This document shows positions 52,614 to 61,436 of a stretch of DNA of 64,000 bases, piece after piece. Origin of the DNA: Actinoallomurus oryzae (GTDB lineage: Bacteria; Actinomycetota; Actinomycetes; Streptosporangiales; Streptosporangiaceae); contig NZ_BAABHF010000019.1 of the NCBI RefSeq assembly GCF_039541955.1, forward strand, positions 62,001-126,000, written 5' to 3'. A model generated the notes under the pieces. That model made no database searches and was not told the DNA's origin. It saw only the letters and a list, made by a program, of their open reading frames with translations. Position numbers and translations under genes: made by a program. Numbering within the stretch: the stretch's first letter is position 1; the number at the start of each line of letters is the position of its first letter.

Positions 52614-52973
52614 TCAGCGGCCGTCCAGCAGGTCGCGCAGCAGCTGCTCGTCCTGGTCGGACAGCGTGTCGACGAAGCGCGCGAGGACCGCCTGGCGGTC
52701 CGGCTCGGCCTCCATGGTGCGGTGCATGCGGCGGGCGACCAGGCCCGCCTCGTCGCTGACCGGCGCGTAGCGGAACGACCGGCCGTCCTTCTCACGCGTC
52801 AGCAGGCCCTTGGCGTGCATCCGGCTCAGGATCGTCACAACGGTCGTGTAGGCGAGATCATCGGAGAGCAGGGACTGCACGTCGGCGGCGTTCAGCGGCC
52901 GGCCGGCCCGCTGGAGGACGGTCATGACCTCGGCCTCGAGCGCGCCCGCGGCCCGACGCCCTCCGCTCGCCAT
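52614..52973 (-). CDS. BlaI/MecI/CopY-family repressor (pair 2)
   Basis: A 119-residue repressor: GALEAEVMTVLQRAGRPLNA, LAYTTVVTILSRMHAKGLL and VLARFVDTLSDQDEQLLRDLL. It resembles the pair-1 repressor along its whole length. It is first in the minus-strand unit BlaI, M56 and probably PfkB. I see no TACA/TGTA palindrome upstream, so its operator differs from that of pair 1. Confidence 0.92.
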   Translation of the reverse strand: MASGGRRAAGALEAEVMTVLQRAGRPLNAADVQSLLSDDLAYTTVVTILSRMHAKGLLTREKDGRSFRYAPVSDEAGLVARRMHRTMEAEPDRQAVLARFVDTLSDQDEQLLRDLLDGR

Positions 52974-53341
52974 GTCACCTCCGCGTTCGCCGACGACCGA
53001 GTATCAGTGTGCCACGGATCGCCCAGCGGCCGACCTGGTGTTACGCCGTCCAGGCGAGGAAGGCGACCCCGGGCGCCCCGCCGTCGCGCGGCGGCGTCGC
53101 CCGTACGGTCGCCGAGGTCCGGTCGCGGCGGCGCATCCGGGTGCTCACGGGCGTCCCAGGCCGTCTCATCCCCTCACCCCCGCGAGAGCGCGACATACTC
53201 GGTGACCTGCGCGTTTCACCGTAGAGGCGGTCTTCGGCGCGTCCCATTCTCGTCCCAGCAGGACATTCGCCGCGGATACCGGCACTATGAAAAGAAGCCC
53301 CGCTCCACCACATCCGCGCTGGAGAAACAAGGAGCCTGGTC
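52974..53341. other. divergent region between BlaI (pair 2) and the AraC gene
   Basis: About 370 bp with no coding frame of normal character. It must contain both promoters. I see no BlaI-type palindrome. AAGGAG at 53329-53334 is the ribosome site of the AraC gene. Confidence 0.4.
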
Positions 53342-54268
53342 ATGCGTGTCGGTGCAGCCGCGTCTGTCTTGGACGACCCCGAGGAGCTCCAGCAGGCCGC
53401 CTCCTCGATCTTCGTCCCCCTGAAGATCGAGACGCCGGTGGAGGAGCGCTTCGAAGCGGGCGTCGACAGCGCGCGGGTGGGACCGGTGGTCGCCGCACGG
53501 ATCACGAGTACCCCCGCGATGGTGAACCGCAACGCCCGGTGCGTGACGTCCACCGACGCGGAACTGCTCAAGGTGACCCTCCATCTCAGCGGCTCGATGA
53601 TCGTCACGCAGGACGACCGTCAGTGCCGGGTCCGGCCCGGCGACCTGGTCGCGTACGAGACCTCCCGGCCGTACCGGCTGATCGGCACGGACGTGTGCGA
53701 CATCGTCGTCGTCGGGATCCCGCGTGCGATGCTGGGCCCCAGCGCCGACCTGATCGGCCGGCGCACGGCCGTCGCGCTGCCGGGCGACCGCGGTGTCCAC
53801 GCGGTGATCGCGGCCTTCCTGTACGGCCTCGGCCGCGACGTCGGCGCCCTGTCCGGCCCGAACGGGCTCCGCCTCTCCGACGCCCTCGTCTCACTGATCA
53901 TCTCGGCCTTCAACGACACCACGCCCGAGCGCGCGGAAACCTGCGACCTCGCCGATCGGATCCTCGCGTACGCGGCGGCCAACCTCTCCGACCCCGGTCT
54001 CTCGGCCGAGACGGTCGCGCGCCGGCACGGCATCTCAACGCGCTACCTGCACAAAGTCCTCCGTGAGCGCGATGTCGCCTTCGGCGCCTGGGTCCGGCGC
54101 GAGCGGCTCCATCGCATCCGCCGTGACCTGACCGACCCCGCATTCGCCAACCGGACGATCGCCGCCATCGCCGCCGGCTGGGGCATGACCGAACCCGGCC
54201 ATCTCAGCCGCACCTTCCGCGCCGAGTTCGGCCGCACACCGCTGGACATCCGGCGGACGGGATTCTGA
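53342..54268 (+). CDS. AraC-family transcriptional regulator
   Basis: A 308-residue regulator. Residues 30-190 form an AraC-binding-like cupin domain (LHLSGSMIVTQDDRQCRVRP, then GDLVAYETSRPYRLIG). Residues 205-306 form the double HTH (LSAETVARRHGISTRYLHKVL and TIAAIAAGWGMTEPGHLSRT, then FRAEFGRTPLD). It is 118 nt upstream of and co-directional with the FAD-monooxygenase, its likely target. Confidence 0.92.
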   Translation: MRVGAAASVLDDPEELQQAASSIFVPLKIETPVEERFEAGVDSARVGPVVAARITSTPAMVNRNARCVTSTDAELLKVTLHLSGSMIVTQDDRQCRVRPGDLVAYETSRPYRLIGTDVCDIVVVGIPRAMLGPSADLIGRRTAVALPGDRGVHAVIAAFLYGLGRDVGALSGPNGLRLSDALVSLIISAFNDTTPERAETCDLADRILAYAAANLSDPGLSAETVARRHGISTRYLHKVLRERDVAFGAWVRRERLHRIRRDLTDPAFANRTIAAIAAGWGMTEPGHLSRTFRAEFGRTPLDIRRTGF

Positions 54269-54386
54269 GCGAGGGAGATCGGCGCCTTCACGTCACAACG
54301 CGGCGGTGACATGATCGCCAGCGGTACGCCCGGCGCGGAGCGTCACGCCGGGGCTCACCGTCCGCGGACACGAGGAGTCGCCCAGT

Positions 54387-55628
54387 ATGGACATCGCCGT
54401 CGTCGGAGCGGGAATCGCCGGACTCGTGCTGGCACTGAGGCTGCACGAGGCAGGCGTGCCCTGCCGGGTGTACGAGGCCGCCCCGGAGATCAAGCCGCTC
54501 GGCGTGGGGATCAACATCCTGCCGCACGCGTCGGAGGTGCTCGGCGGGCTCGGGCTCGAAAAGGCGCTGACCGCGGAGGCCGTGCTCACCGCGGAGTCGG
54601 TGTTCTTCAACCGGTTCGGCCAGCTCATCTACCGCGAGCCCAGCGGGCGGGCGGCCGGCTACCGCTATCCGCAGTACTCCATCCACCGGGGCAGCCTGCA
54701 CGCCGTGCTCCTGGCCGCCGTACACGACCGGCTCGGATCCGGCGCCGTCGCGCTGGACCACCGCTGCACCGGCGTCGCGCAGGACGAGGACGGGGCGTAC
54801 CTGACCTTCCGTACGACGACCGGCGACGCCCCGCTCCCCCGCGTGCGCGCCGACGGCGTCGTCGCCTGCGACGGCGTGCACTCCGTCATCCGGCGGCAGT
54901 TCCACCCCGGGGAGGGCGAGCCCCGCTACTCGGGCGTCAACATGTGGCGTGGCACCGCGGTCGGCCGGCCCTTCCTGTCCGGCGCCAGCATGGTCCGCGT
55001 CGGCTGGCTGGACCGCGGCAAGCTCGTCGTGTACCCGATCCGCGACGACGTCGACGGAGCCGGCAACCAGTTGATCAACTGGGTGGCCGAGATCGAGACG
55101 CCGCACCACGTCACGCGCGACTGGAACCGCCGGGGTGAGCTGAACGACTTCATCGGCGCGTACGAGGACTGGCACTTCGACTGGCTGGACGTGCCCGCGC
55201 TGCTGCGGTCCAGCGACGCGGTGCTGGAGTACCCGATGGTCGACCAGGAACCCCTGGACCGCTGGTCGTTCGACCGCGTCACGCTCCTCGGCGACGCGGC
55301 GCACCCGATGGTGCCGCGCGGCTCGAACGGCGCGGGCCAGGCGATCCTCGACGCGAAGGCGCTGAGCACGATCCTGGCCGGCGCGAGCGACGTCTCGGCG
55401 GCCTTCCGCGCGTACGAGGACCGGCGTCGCCCGGCCACGACCAAGGTGGTGCTCACCAACCGCCGCACCCCACCGGACGTGATCATCCGCGAGGTACGGG
55501 ACCGTACGGGCGACCGGCCCTTCGACCGCATCGAGGACGTCATCAGCCAGGAGGAACTGGCCGCGATCTCCCGCCGCTACAAGGACGTCGCCGGCATGTC
55601 CGCCCAGAGCCTCATGACCGGCGGCTGA
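54387..55628 (+). CDS. FAD-dependent aromatic-ring monooxygenase (salicylate hydroxylase/PhzS-like)
   Basis: A 413-residue class A flavoprotein monooxygenase: N-terminal GxGxxG in DIAVVGAGIAGLVLALRL, the DG motif in ACDGVHSVIRR, and the FAD ribityl motif LLGDAAHPMVPRGSNGAGQA. It uses NAD(P)H and O2 to hydroxylate an aromatic or phenazine-like substrate. GAGGAG lies 9 nt before the ATG. The neighbouring AraC regulator suggests induction by the substrate. Confidence 0.9.
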   Translation: MDIAVVGAGIAGLVLALRLHEAGVPCRVYEAAPEIKPLGVGINILPHASEVLGGLGLEKALTAEAVLTAESVFFNRFGQLIYREPSGRAAGYRYPQYSIHRGSLHAVLLAAVHDRLGSGAVALDHRCTGVAQDEDGAYLTFRTTTGDAPLPRVRADGVVACDGVHSVIRRQFHPGEGEPRYSGVNMWRGTAVGRPFLSGASMVRVGWLDRGKLVVYPIRDDVDGAGNQLINWVAEIETPHHVTRDWNRRGELNDFIGAYEDWHFDWLDVPALLRSSDAVLEYPMVDQEPLDRWSFDRVTLLGDAAHPMVPRGSNGAGQAILDAKALSTILAGASDVSAAFRAYEDRRRPATTKVVLTNRRTPPDVIIREVRDRTGDRPFDRIEDVISQEELAAISRRYKDVAGMSAQSLMTGG

Positions 55629-55743
55629 CGGCCCGTGCGGCCACGGCGTCCGTCGCGGGAACGTGCGGTTCGCCGTGGCCCGGCGCTCGCGATGTCCGTG
55701 TGTCCATGGCCCTTCCCGGACAGGTCAGGCCGAAGCCGCGGCG

Positions 55744-56312
55744 CTACTGGATGACGACCCAGTCGTCGGGTCGCGTCGTCCGGCCCAGATAAGGACGGCC
55801 GTACGTGGCGATGCTGACCCATCGCCCCCAGGTCTTCTCCCATCTCCCGACCCAGCGGTCGAGCCCGGGAGCGACGCGGTCGAGTAGGTACGGGTTGTAC
55901 CAGTCACCCTTGGTGTAGAGGCCGAGCGCCCGATTCGCGCGCCAGTACGCCTCGGATCGCTCGGCGAGCGTATCGCTGCAGAGCTGGAAGTCGTAGTCGC
56001 TGGGCCATTTGGACAAACCCGGCTTGTACCGGCTGTCGAAGAACGCCGCGGCGGGCTTGGGTCCGTCCGTGGCGAACCCGGCCTGCCGGTAGGCCGCCAC
56101 GACAGCTCCTTCATGTCCGCCAGCTGCTTACGCGAGATTCCGGAGAAGGCGAATTCTCGGTCGGTGGCCACGTAGCCCGAGCTGTCGACGACCGTGAATT
56201 CCCGGCCGCGCAGGGCGTTCGGCCCCCGCACGTCCTGCACCGCCTCGCGCAAGTACTGCAACGCCTTCGCGAGAATGCCGGATTCGGCATCGACGAGTTT
56301 GCCGCCAGCCAT
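55744..56312 (-). pseudogene. frameshifted hypothetical gene (possible nucleotidyltransferase-like fold)
   Basis: Two overlapping frames complete each other. The first runs from 56312 (MAGGKLVDAESGILAKALQY, then FTVVDSSGYVATDREFAFSG, ending near DMKEL). The second continues from about 56105 (VVAAYRQAGFATDGPKPAAA to the end DDWVVIQ). A one-base loss near 56100 explains the break; the restored protein would be about 190 residues. WPSDYDFQLCSDTL resembles the SDxD-type block of nucleotidyltransferases, but this is weak. It could also be a sequencing error. Confidence 0.55.
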
Positions 56313-56408
56313 TTATTAACGGCCCAGACGAATCGTGTGCAGGCACGGACGGCGCACCTCCACCGGGATTCGAGCGGCTCCGATTCTCGAATTTTACCGT
56401 GCCCGCCG

Positions 56409-56555
56409 TCACTCGGCCCAGAAGTCGATCAGTTCCTCCTCGGTGAGCAGCCACGGCGGCCTGTCCGGCAGGACGCGACCGGCGGACAGGGCCCAGACCG
56501 TCATCAGCATCAGGGCGAGATGCTCGTCATTGGTGAAGCTCTTCAGCTCGTTCAT
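56409..56555 (-). CDS. possible 48-residue small protein
   Basis: A short frame beginning MNELKSFTNDEHLALMLMTV and ending TEEELIDFWAE. It has an amphipathic helix, an acidic tail and normal codon use, with no family I recognise. No clear Shine-Dalgarno precedes the ATG. It is 96 nt upstream of the frameshifted gene and co-directional, so the two may have formed one small unit. Confidence 0.45.
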   Translation of the reverse strand: MNELKSFTNDEHLALMLMTVWALSAGRVLPDRPPWLLTEEELIDFWAE

Positions 56556-57016
56556 CGGCTGCGCGGCTTGAGGACCTGGGCCTTCGCTTCAGGTCGGGGA
56601 GGAAACGCCGCTCCCTCCTTGGATGTCGGTACTGGTGGTCAGCGTGCCGGCATGCGGTTCCGAAGGGGAGGACGTCAAGGCTCTCCGTCGGATGCGGAGG
56701 AGGGATGGCCGGATGATGCCGCGGCCCCTGTCGTACACCGAGCAAAGGCCCGGGCCGATCCGGAACACCCCCCACACATGTCCCGGACCGGCCCGGACGG
56801 TGCCGCCCCTCCGGACAGCCCCGGTGGGCCCGGGCCTGGTCGGCACCTTCGGTACGTCAGGCGGGCAGGTGGCCTGAGCTCCCTGCCACACGAGAAGCCA
56901 AGCGCGGATCCGGGCGTACGGCCATCCCCGGATTCCGGGATGTCCGCGCGGTGAGTCTCCGCTCTACACTCGGCGGCCATGAGCAGGGTGGCTTCGCCGG
57001 TCGGGACAGGACGGTC
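56556..57016. other. intergenic region with a strong hairpin
   Basis: About 460 bp without a confident gene. The inverted arms 56750-56767 and 56779-56796 (18 bp, 16 matching, 11-nt loop) form a GC-rich hairpin. Its two imperfect positions become G-U pairs only in minus-strand RNA. It lies upstream of the FHA gene and may be a terminator or a palindromic relic. Confidence 0.45.
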
Positions 57017-57850
57017 ATGACAGCGGAGGCCGCGCCGGCCGTGGTGGCGCGCGTCGTCTCGTCGTCCGGGACCGTCGTGGAGGTCGTGGAGAACCAGCGT
57101 CTGGTGTTCGGGCGAGGGCCCGATGCGGACCTGGTGATCGCCGCCGACCGGGGGCTGTCCCGCCGCGCCGGGATGCTCGGCGGGGTACGCGGCGGCGCGT
57201 GGGTGGCGAACCTCAGCCACACCCACGCGCTGTACGCCGAGGCCGACGGCTACCAGATCCGGCTGCCGCCGATGGAGGCGCCGGGCGACCCGGCCGGCGG
57301 ATGGTTCATGCGGGCGGGCACCACGCTCGTGGGGTCGCGGGCCATGCTCGACGCCGGCGGGCCGCTGCGAGTGACGATCATGCCCGCGGCCGGCGGGCCG
57401 ATCGGCGTGCTCGGAGACCGGCCGGCGCGCCCGGACGAGGACTCCACGCTGCTCCCGCTGCACCTGGATCCGAACACCAAGTTGTTCCTGGTCGCGCTGC
57501 TGTGGTGCCGGCCATGGCTGATCGATCCGACGCGTACGTCGCCGCTGCCGCGCACCCCGGAGATCGCCCGCGCCGCGCTGGAGGTGACCGACGCGCACCA
57601 CCAGCTCGAGCAGTTCGACAACGATCCGGTGTTCCGTGACCGGCTCGCCGCGCGTGTCGGGGAGCACGTGAAGGTGTTGCGGCGCAAAATCAATATCCGG
57701 GGGCTCGTACGCAGCGGAACCCGGCTCTCGGACGAGGTGGTCGTCGGCGTGCTCATCGAACACGCGATCATCACGTTCGGCGATCTGGGCCGGCTGAGCG
57801 ACCCGTCATGGTGTTCTCGACAGGAGGATCTCTGGTGGGACCGTACGTAG
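57017..57850 (+). CDS. FHA-domain-like protein
   Basis: A 277-residue protein. Residues 15-110 resemble a forkhead-associated domain (VFGRGPDADLVIAADRGLSR, then AGMLGG and VANLSHTHALY), with the GR, SR and N positions that contact phosphothreonine. The C-terminal 120 residues are helical (LFLVALLWCRPWLIDP, ARVGEHVKVLRRKINIRGLV) and look like a winged-helix-like domain. The ATG at 57017 has AGGACGG upstream. It converges on a Ser/Thr kinase gene 31 bp away, its likely partner. Confidence 0.75.
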   Translation: MTAEAAPAVVARVVSSSGTVVEVVENQRLVFGRGPDADLVIAADRGLSRRAGMLGGVRGGAWVANLSHTHALYAEADGYQIRLPPMEAPGDPAGGWFMRAGTTLVGSRAMLDAGGPLRVTIMPAAGGPIGVLGDRPARPDEDSTLLPLHLDPNTKLFLVALLWCRPWLIDPTRTSPLPRTPEIARAALEVTDAHHQLEQFDNDPVFRDRLAARVGEHVKVLRRKINIRGLVRSGTRLSDEVVVGVLIEHAIITFGDLGRLSDPSWCSRQEDLWWDRT

Positions 57851-57881
57851 TGAAGTCCGGCGTTTCCTGGAACCGCGCAGG

Positions 57882-59366
57882 TCACAGCCTGTTCACGGTG
57901 AACGCCGCAGCCAGCTGACGGCTCATGCCGGCCACGGTCACCGTGACGTGGTGGGGACCGGGCGGGATCTTCCCGGGGAAGAACTCATGGCTCTGGTTGA
58001 GCGTGTAGTTGAACGCCCCGCCGAAGTCGACGACGGGCGGGTACGGGGACGCCGGTCGCGTGTCGAGGCGGATCGTCACCTCGCGGCCGGGCGTGAAGCC
58101 GATGCCCGAGACGACGAATCCGGTGTTGCCGTCGCCATAGGTCTGGTTGAGCGTGATGGCCGGGCGGCCGGACGCCCGCGGCGGGCGGACCGCTCCGGGG
58201 GGCGGGCCGCCACCGGGCGGAGGGCCGGCCGGCCTGCGGTCGCCCGACTCCCGGCCCAGCACGACGCCGAGCATCAGGACGGCACCGGCGACCCCTAAGA
58301 TCGCCGCGGCGACCGCGATGACGCGCGCCGGCCGGCCGCCGTGGAAGCGCGCTTTTCCGGTGCGGCTCTTGGCGGGCGCCGGGCGCGACAGCCCCGCCGA
58401 GGTCGGTGAGTCCAGGGTGCGCTCGACGGGTCCGTCCTCGGGCTCGGGCGACCGTGTCCCCTGCCGGTACTCCTCGATCAGCTCGAGCGCCGCCGCCGGC
58501 AAGGGCGCGGGACGCAGGGCGTACTCCCCGCCGTGCTCCTCCAGCTCCTCGGCCAGTCGCGCGAGCAGGGCGGCGGCGGTGGGCCGGGCGGCCGGGTCGC
58601 GCTCGAGGCAGTCGAGCATCAACGCGGCCGCCTCGCCGGGCAGGCCGGTGAGATCCGGCGGCTCGGTGGCCAGCCGCACCAGCACGTCGGTCACCGAGTC
58701 CCCGGCGTACGGCGGGTGGCCCGTGGCCGCGTACAACAGGGTCGAGCCGAGGGAGAACACGTCGCTGGCCGCCACCGTCCGCCGGCTGTCGCGTGCCTGC
58801 TCGGGCGCCATGTAGGCGGGGGTGCCGACGGCCTGGTGCGTCGCGGTGACCGTGACGCGTTCGGTCGCCCGTGCCACGCCGAAGTCGATGACCCGCGGCC
58901 CGTCCGCCGCGACGAGGACGTTGGACGGTTTCAGGTCCCGGTGCACGAGGCCGGCCTGGTGGATCGAGGCCAGCGCCTCGGCGCAGCCCGCGGCCAGCCA
59001 CCGCAGCGCCCCGGTGGGCAGCGGCCCGCAGGTCCGTACGAGCTGTTCCAGCGAGGGCGCCGCGATGTAGGCGGTGGCCAGCCAGGGGATCTCGGCGTCG
59101 GGGTCGGAGGCGACCACGCCGGCGGTGTAGACGCCGCTGACCCGTCCGGCGGCGGTCACCTCGTGCGCGAACCGGGTACGGAAGTCGGCGTCGGCGGCGT
59201 ACTCACTCCTGATCGTCTTGACCGCGACGAGACGGCCGGAGGCCGACCGGCCCAGATAGACGCGCCCCATCGCCCCGGTCCCCAGCCGCCCCAGGAGCAC
59301 GTAGCCACCGACCCGCACCGGATCCTGCGACGACAGCGGCTCAAGCCTCACCTGCCCCGACCGCAT
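57882..59366 (-). CDS. membrane Ser/Thr protein kinase (PknB-like) with extracellular beta domain
   Basis: A 494-residue Hanks-type kinase: GRLGTGAMGRVYLG (Gly loop), Lys in VAVKTIRSEY, HRDLKPSNVLV (catalytic loop), DFGVARATE, GTPAYMAPEQA (activation segment) in residues 20-275. A Pro/charged linker leads to one membrane segment (VIAVAAAILGVAGAVLMLGV, about residue 345-365), a Pro-rich stretch and an extracellular Ig/IPT-like domain (about 395-494). No PASTA repeats are present, so the signal differs from PknB. GGAGGGG precedes the ATG at 59366. It is convergent with the FHA gene. Confidence 0.9.
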   Translation of the reverse strand: MRSGQVRLEPLSSQDPVRVGGYVLLGRLGTGAMGRVYLGRSASGRLVAVKTIRSEYAADADFRTRFAHEVTAAGRVSGVYTAGVVASDPDAEIPWLATAYIAAPSLEQLVRTCGPLPTGALRWLAAGCAEALASIHQAGLVHRDLKPSNVLVAADGPRVIDFGVARATERVTVTATHQAVGTPAYMAPEQARDSRRTVAASDVFSLGSTLLYAATGHPPYAGDSVTDVLVRLATEPPDLTGLPGEAAALMLDCLERDPAARPTAAALLARLAEELEEHGGEYALRPAPLPAAALELIEEYRQGTRSPEPEDGPVERTLDSPTSAGLSRPAPAKSRTGKARFHGGRPARVIAVAAAILGVAGAVLMLGVVLGRESGDRRPAGPPPGGGPPPGAVRPPRASGRPAITLNQTYGDGNTGFVVSGIGFTPGREVTIRLDTRPASPYPPVVDFGGAFNYTLNQSHEFFPGKIPPGPHHVTVTVAGMSRQLAAAFTVNRL

Positions 59367-59582
59367 GCACCCCTCCGTCCGCCAGGAACGATCGGCATCA
59401 TCGCCCCGATTCCAACGCACGCTCGGCACCGGATGGCGGACTCGGCCGCGATCACCTTCGACCTGGGCAAATCACCACATGCGTCGACCGTCGTCAACAG
59501 GCATCCGCCTTTACATTGTAGATCATGAACGACTCCCCCCGGAATAACGCCCGCGGCCTGCATGATCCCGCTCACGATGGTC

Positions 59583-59623
59583 GGAGCGTCGGCGGGAGCT
59601 ACGGGACTTCGTGGTACAGCGCG
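59583..59623 (+). repeat. left arm of a 41-bp inverted repeat flanking the XRE gene
   Basis: The arm starts GGAGCGTCGGCGGGAGCTAC and matches the reverse complement of 60544-60584 at 38 of 41 positions. It lies 40 bp upstream of the XRE start codon. Confidence 0.8.
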
Positions 59624-59663
59624 GACCGCTCGGCGGTGTGATCGGTGCGGGAAGATGGTGTGC

Positions 59664-60497
59664 ATGGATCAACTCGGCGCCGCGCTGCGGGCATGGCGGG
59701 ACCGGTTGGACCCCGCGACGGTGGGGTTCGCGCATGGCTCACCCCGTCGGGTTCCCGGTCTGCGACGCGCGGAGCTGGCGACGCTGGCCGGCATCTCGGT
59801 CGAGTACGTGGTCCGACTCGAGCAGGGACGGGTGGCGACACCCTCGGCGCAGGTCTGCTCTGCTCTGGCTCGCGCCCTGCGCCTGTCCGACGACGAGCAC
59901 GCCCACCTCCTGCGCATGGCCGGTCACGCGGCGGACCCGGGCCGGGTTTCGCGGGTGATCCCGGGAAGTCTGTACCGGATCATGGACCAGCTCGCCGGCA
60001 GCCCGCTCGCGATCTACGACGCCACTTGGCAGTTGCTGCACTGGAATCCGCTGTTCGCGGCCACGTTCGGCGATCCCACGGTCCGCGGCGTGGGAGACCG
60101 GAACGTCCTGATCTGGCAGTTTTTGGGCGAGCTGCCCCGGGTCCGGCAGACCGCAGCCGAGCAGGCGGCGTTCGAGGAGTCCCTCGTCGCCGACTTGCGC
60201 GCGACGACGAGCCGGTACCCCGACGATCCCGACGTCGCGACGCTGATCTCGAGGTTGAACCGCAGCCCACGGTTCCGCCAGTTGTGGAGCCGCCGATCGG
60301 TGGGTGGCCACGAGAGTTCGCACAAACTCGTCGAACACCCGGACGTCGGAGACATCGCCTTGAACTCCGACGTGCTCACCACCCAGAACACGAACCTCCG
60401 CCTCGTTGTGTACACACCGCGGCCGGACACCGACGCCCGCAGCAAACTCGAGGTCCTTGCCGCCATCGGTGTCCAGAGGATGTCTCCTCAGGGATGA
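59664..60497 (+). CDS. XRE-family regulator with MmyB-like ligand domain
   Basis: A 277-residue protein. The HTH (residues 5-72: RRAELATLAGISVEYVVRLE, then SALARALRLSDDEHAHLLRM) is followed by a PAS-like MmyB domain (SPLAIYDATWQLLHWNPLFA, GGHESSHKLVEHPDVGDIAL). The family usually controls an adjacent oxidoreductase, here the SDR 153 nt downstream. The two inverted 41-bp arms lie just upstream of this gene and of the SDR, where they could be shared operators. Confidence 0.9.
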   Translation: MDQLGAALRAWRDRLDPATVGFAHGSPRRVPGLRRAELATLAGISVEYVVRLEQGRVATPSAQVCSALARALRLSDDEHAHLLRMAGHAADPGRVSRVIPGSLYRIMDQLAGSPLAIYDATWQLLHWNPLFAATFGDPTVRGVGDRNVLIWQFLGELPRVRQTAAEQAAFEESLVADLRATTSRYPDDPDVATLISRLNRSPRFRQLWSRRSVGGHESSHKLVEHPDVGDIALNSDVLTTQNTNLRLVVYTPRPDTDARSKLEVLAAIGVQRMSPQG

Positions 60498-60543
60498 GGA
60501 CCCGAGTTGCGCCTCGTCCGGTGGACCAGGCTGCTGCGTGGTA

Positions 60544-60584
60544 CGCGCTGTACCAGGATGTCCCGTAGCTCCCCCCGACGCTCC
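60544..60584 (-). repeat. right arm of a 41-bp inverted repeat flanking the XRE gene
   Basis: The arm ends CCCCGACGCTCC and pairs with 59583-59623. It lies 66 bp upstream of the SDR start. The 1,002-bp unit bounded by the arms holds only the XRE gene; no target-site duplication is visible outside. Confidence 0.8.
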
Positions 60585-60650
60585 CGTGGGCTCAGCATTG
60601 AGTCCGTGAACAGCGCACGACGATGCTGTTCCGAGTCAGGAGGAGTCGGC

Positions 60651-61343
60651 ATGACCACCACGTTCATCACCGGGGCCAACAAGTCTCTCGGCCTTGAAAC
60701 CGCTCGTCGCCTCGTCGAGACGGGGCACACCGTCCTCATCGGTGCCCGCGACCCTGAACGCGGCCGGGCCGCGGCCGAGTCGCTCGGCGCCCGGTTCGTC
60801 CAGATCGACGTGACCGACGACGCCTCGGTCGAGGCCGCCGCCGCCGACGTCGCCGCGCACGAGGGGGCGATCGACGTCCTCGTCAACAACGCCGGCGTCC
60901 TCGGCCGGGTCGGCCCCGTCGAGGAGTACACCGCGGCCGACGTGAGTGCCGTGCTCGACGTGAACGTCGTCGGGATCGTGCGCGTCACGCACGCGTTCCT
61001 CCCGCTGCTACGCAAGTCGTCGAACCCCGTCATCGTCAACGTGTCCAGCGGGATGGGTTCCTTCGGCATGACCCAGGACCCGGCGCGGCTCGAGTCGCAG
61101 TACGCCCTGCCCCTCTACTCCGCCTCGAAGGCCGCGGTCACGATGCTCACGACGCAGTACGCCAAGGAACTGAAGGAGGTGAAGGTCAACGCCGCCGACC
61201 CCGGGCAGACCGCGACCGACTTCACCGGCGGCCTCGGACACAGCATCGCCGAGGGCGCCGAGTCCATCGTGACCCTCGCGACGATCGGCCCGGACGGGCC
61301 GACGGGACAGTTCATCGACCGGTCCGGGAACCTCCCGTGGTGA
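60651..61343 (+). CDS. classical SDR oxidoreductase
   Basis: A 230-residue short-chain dehydrogenase with a full active site: TGANKSLGLETARRL (cofactor), LVNNAGVLG, NVSSGMGS and YSASKAAVTML (Tyr/Lys). The ATG at 60651 has AGGAGGAG 5-8 nt upstream. Such SDRs paired with XRE/MmyB regulators are common in actinobacteria and usually reduce quinones or carbonyl compounds; the substrate is unknown. Confidence 0.92.
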   Translation: MTTTFITGANKSLGLETARRLVETGHTVLIGARDPERGRAAAESLGARFVQIDVTDDASVEAAAADVAAHEGAIDVLVNNAGVLGRVGPVEEYTAADVSAVLDVNVVGIVRVTHAFLPLLRKSSNPVIVNVSSGMGSFGMTQDPARLESQYALPLYSASKAAVTMLTTQYAKELKEVKVNAADPGQTATDFTGGLGHSIAEGAESIVTLATIGPDGPTGQFIDRSGNLPW

Positions 61344-61436
61344 ACCTGCCCTGAGCCGGACCGGCGGCCCGCCGGGGTCGTCGAGGGACCGGAACACCGC
61401 TCGATTCGGGATGGTCAGGTCGCCAACCGGCCCCGT

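Noticed and set aside
59583..60584. Calling the XRE unit a transposon
   Set aside because: Inverted ends are present but there is no transposase and no target-site duplication; operator or invertible-segment explanations are equally possible.
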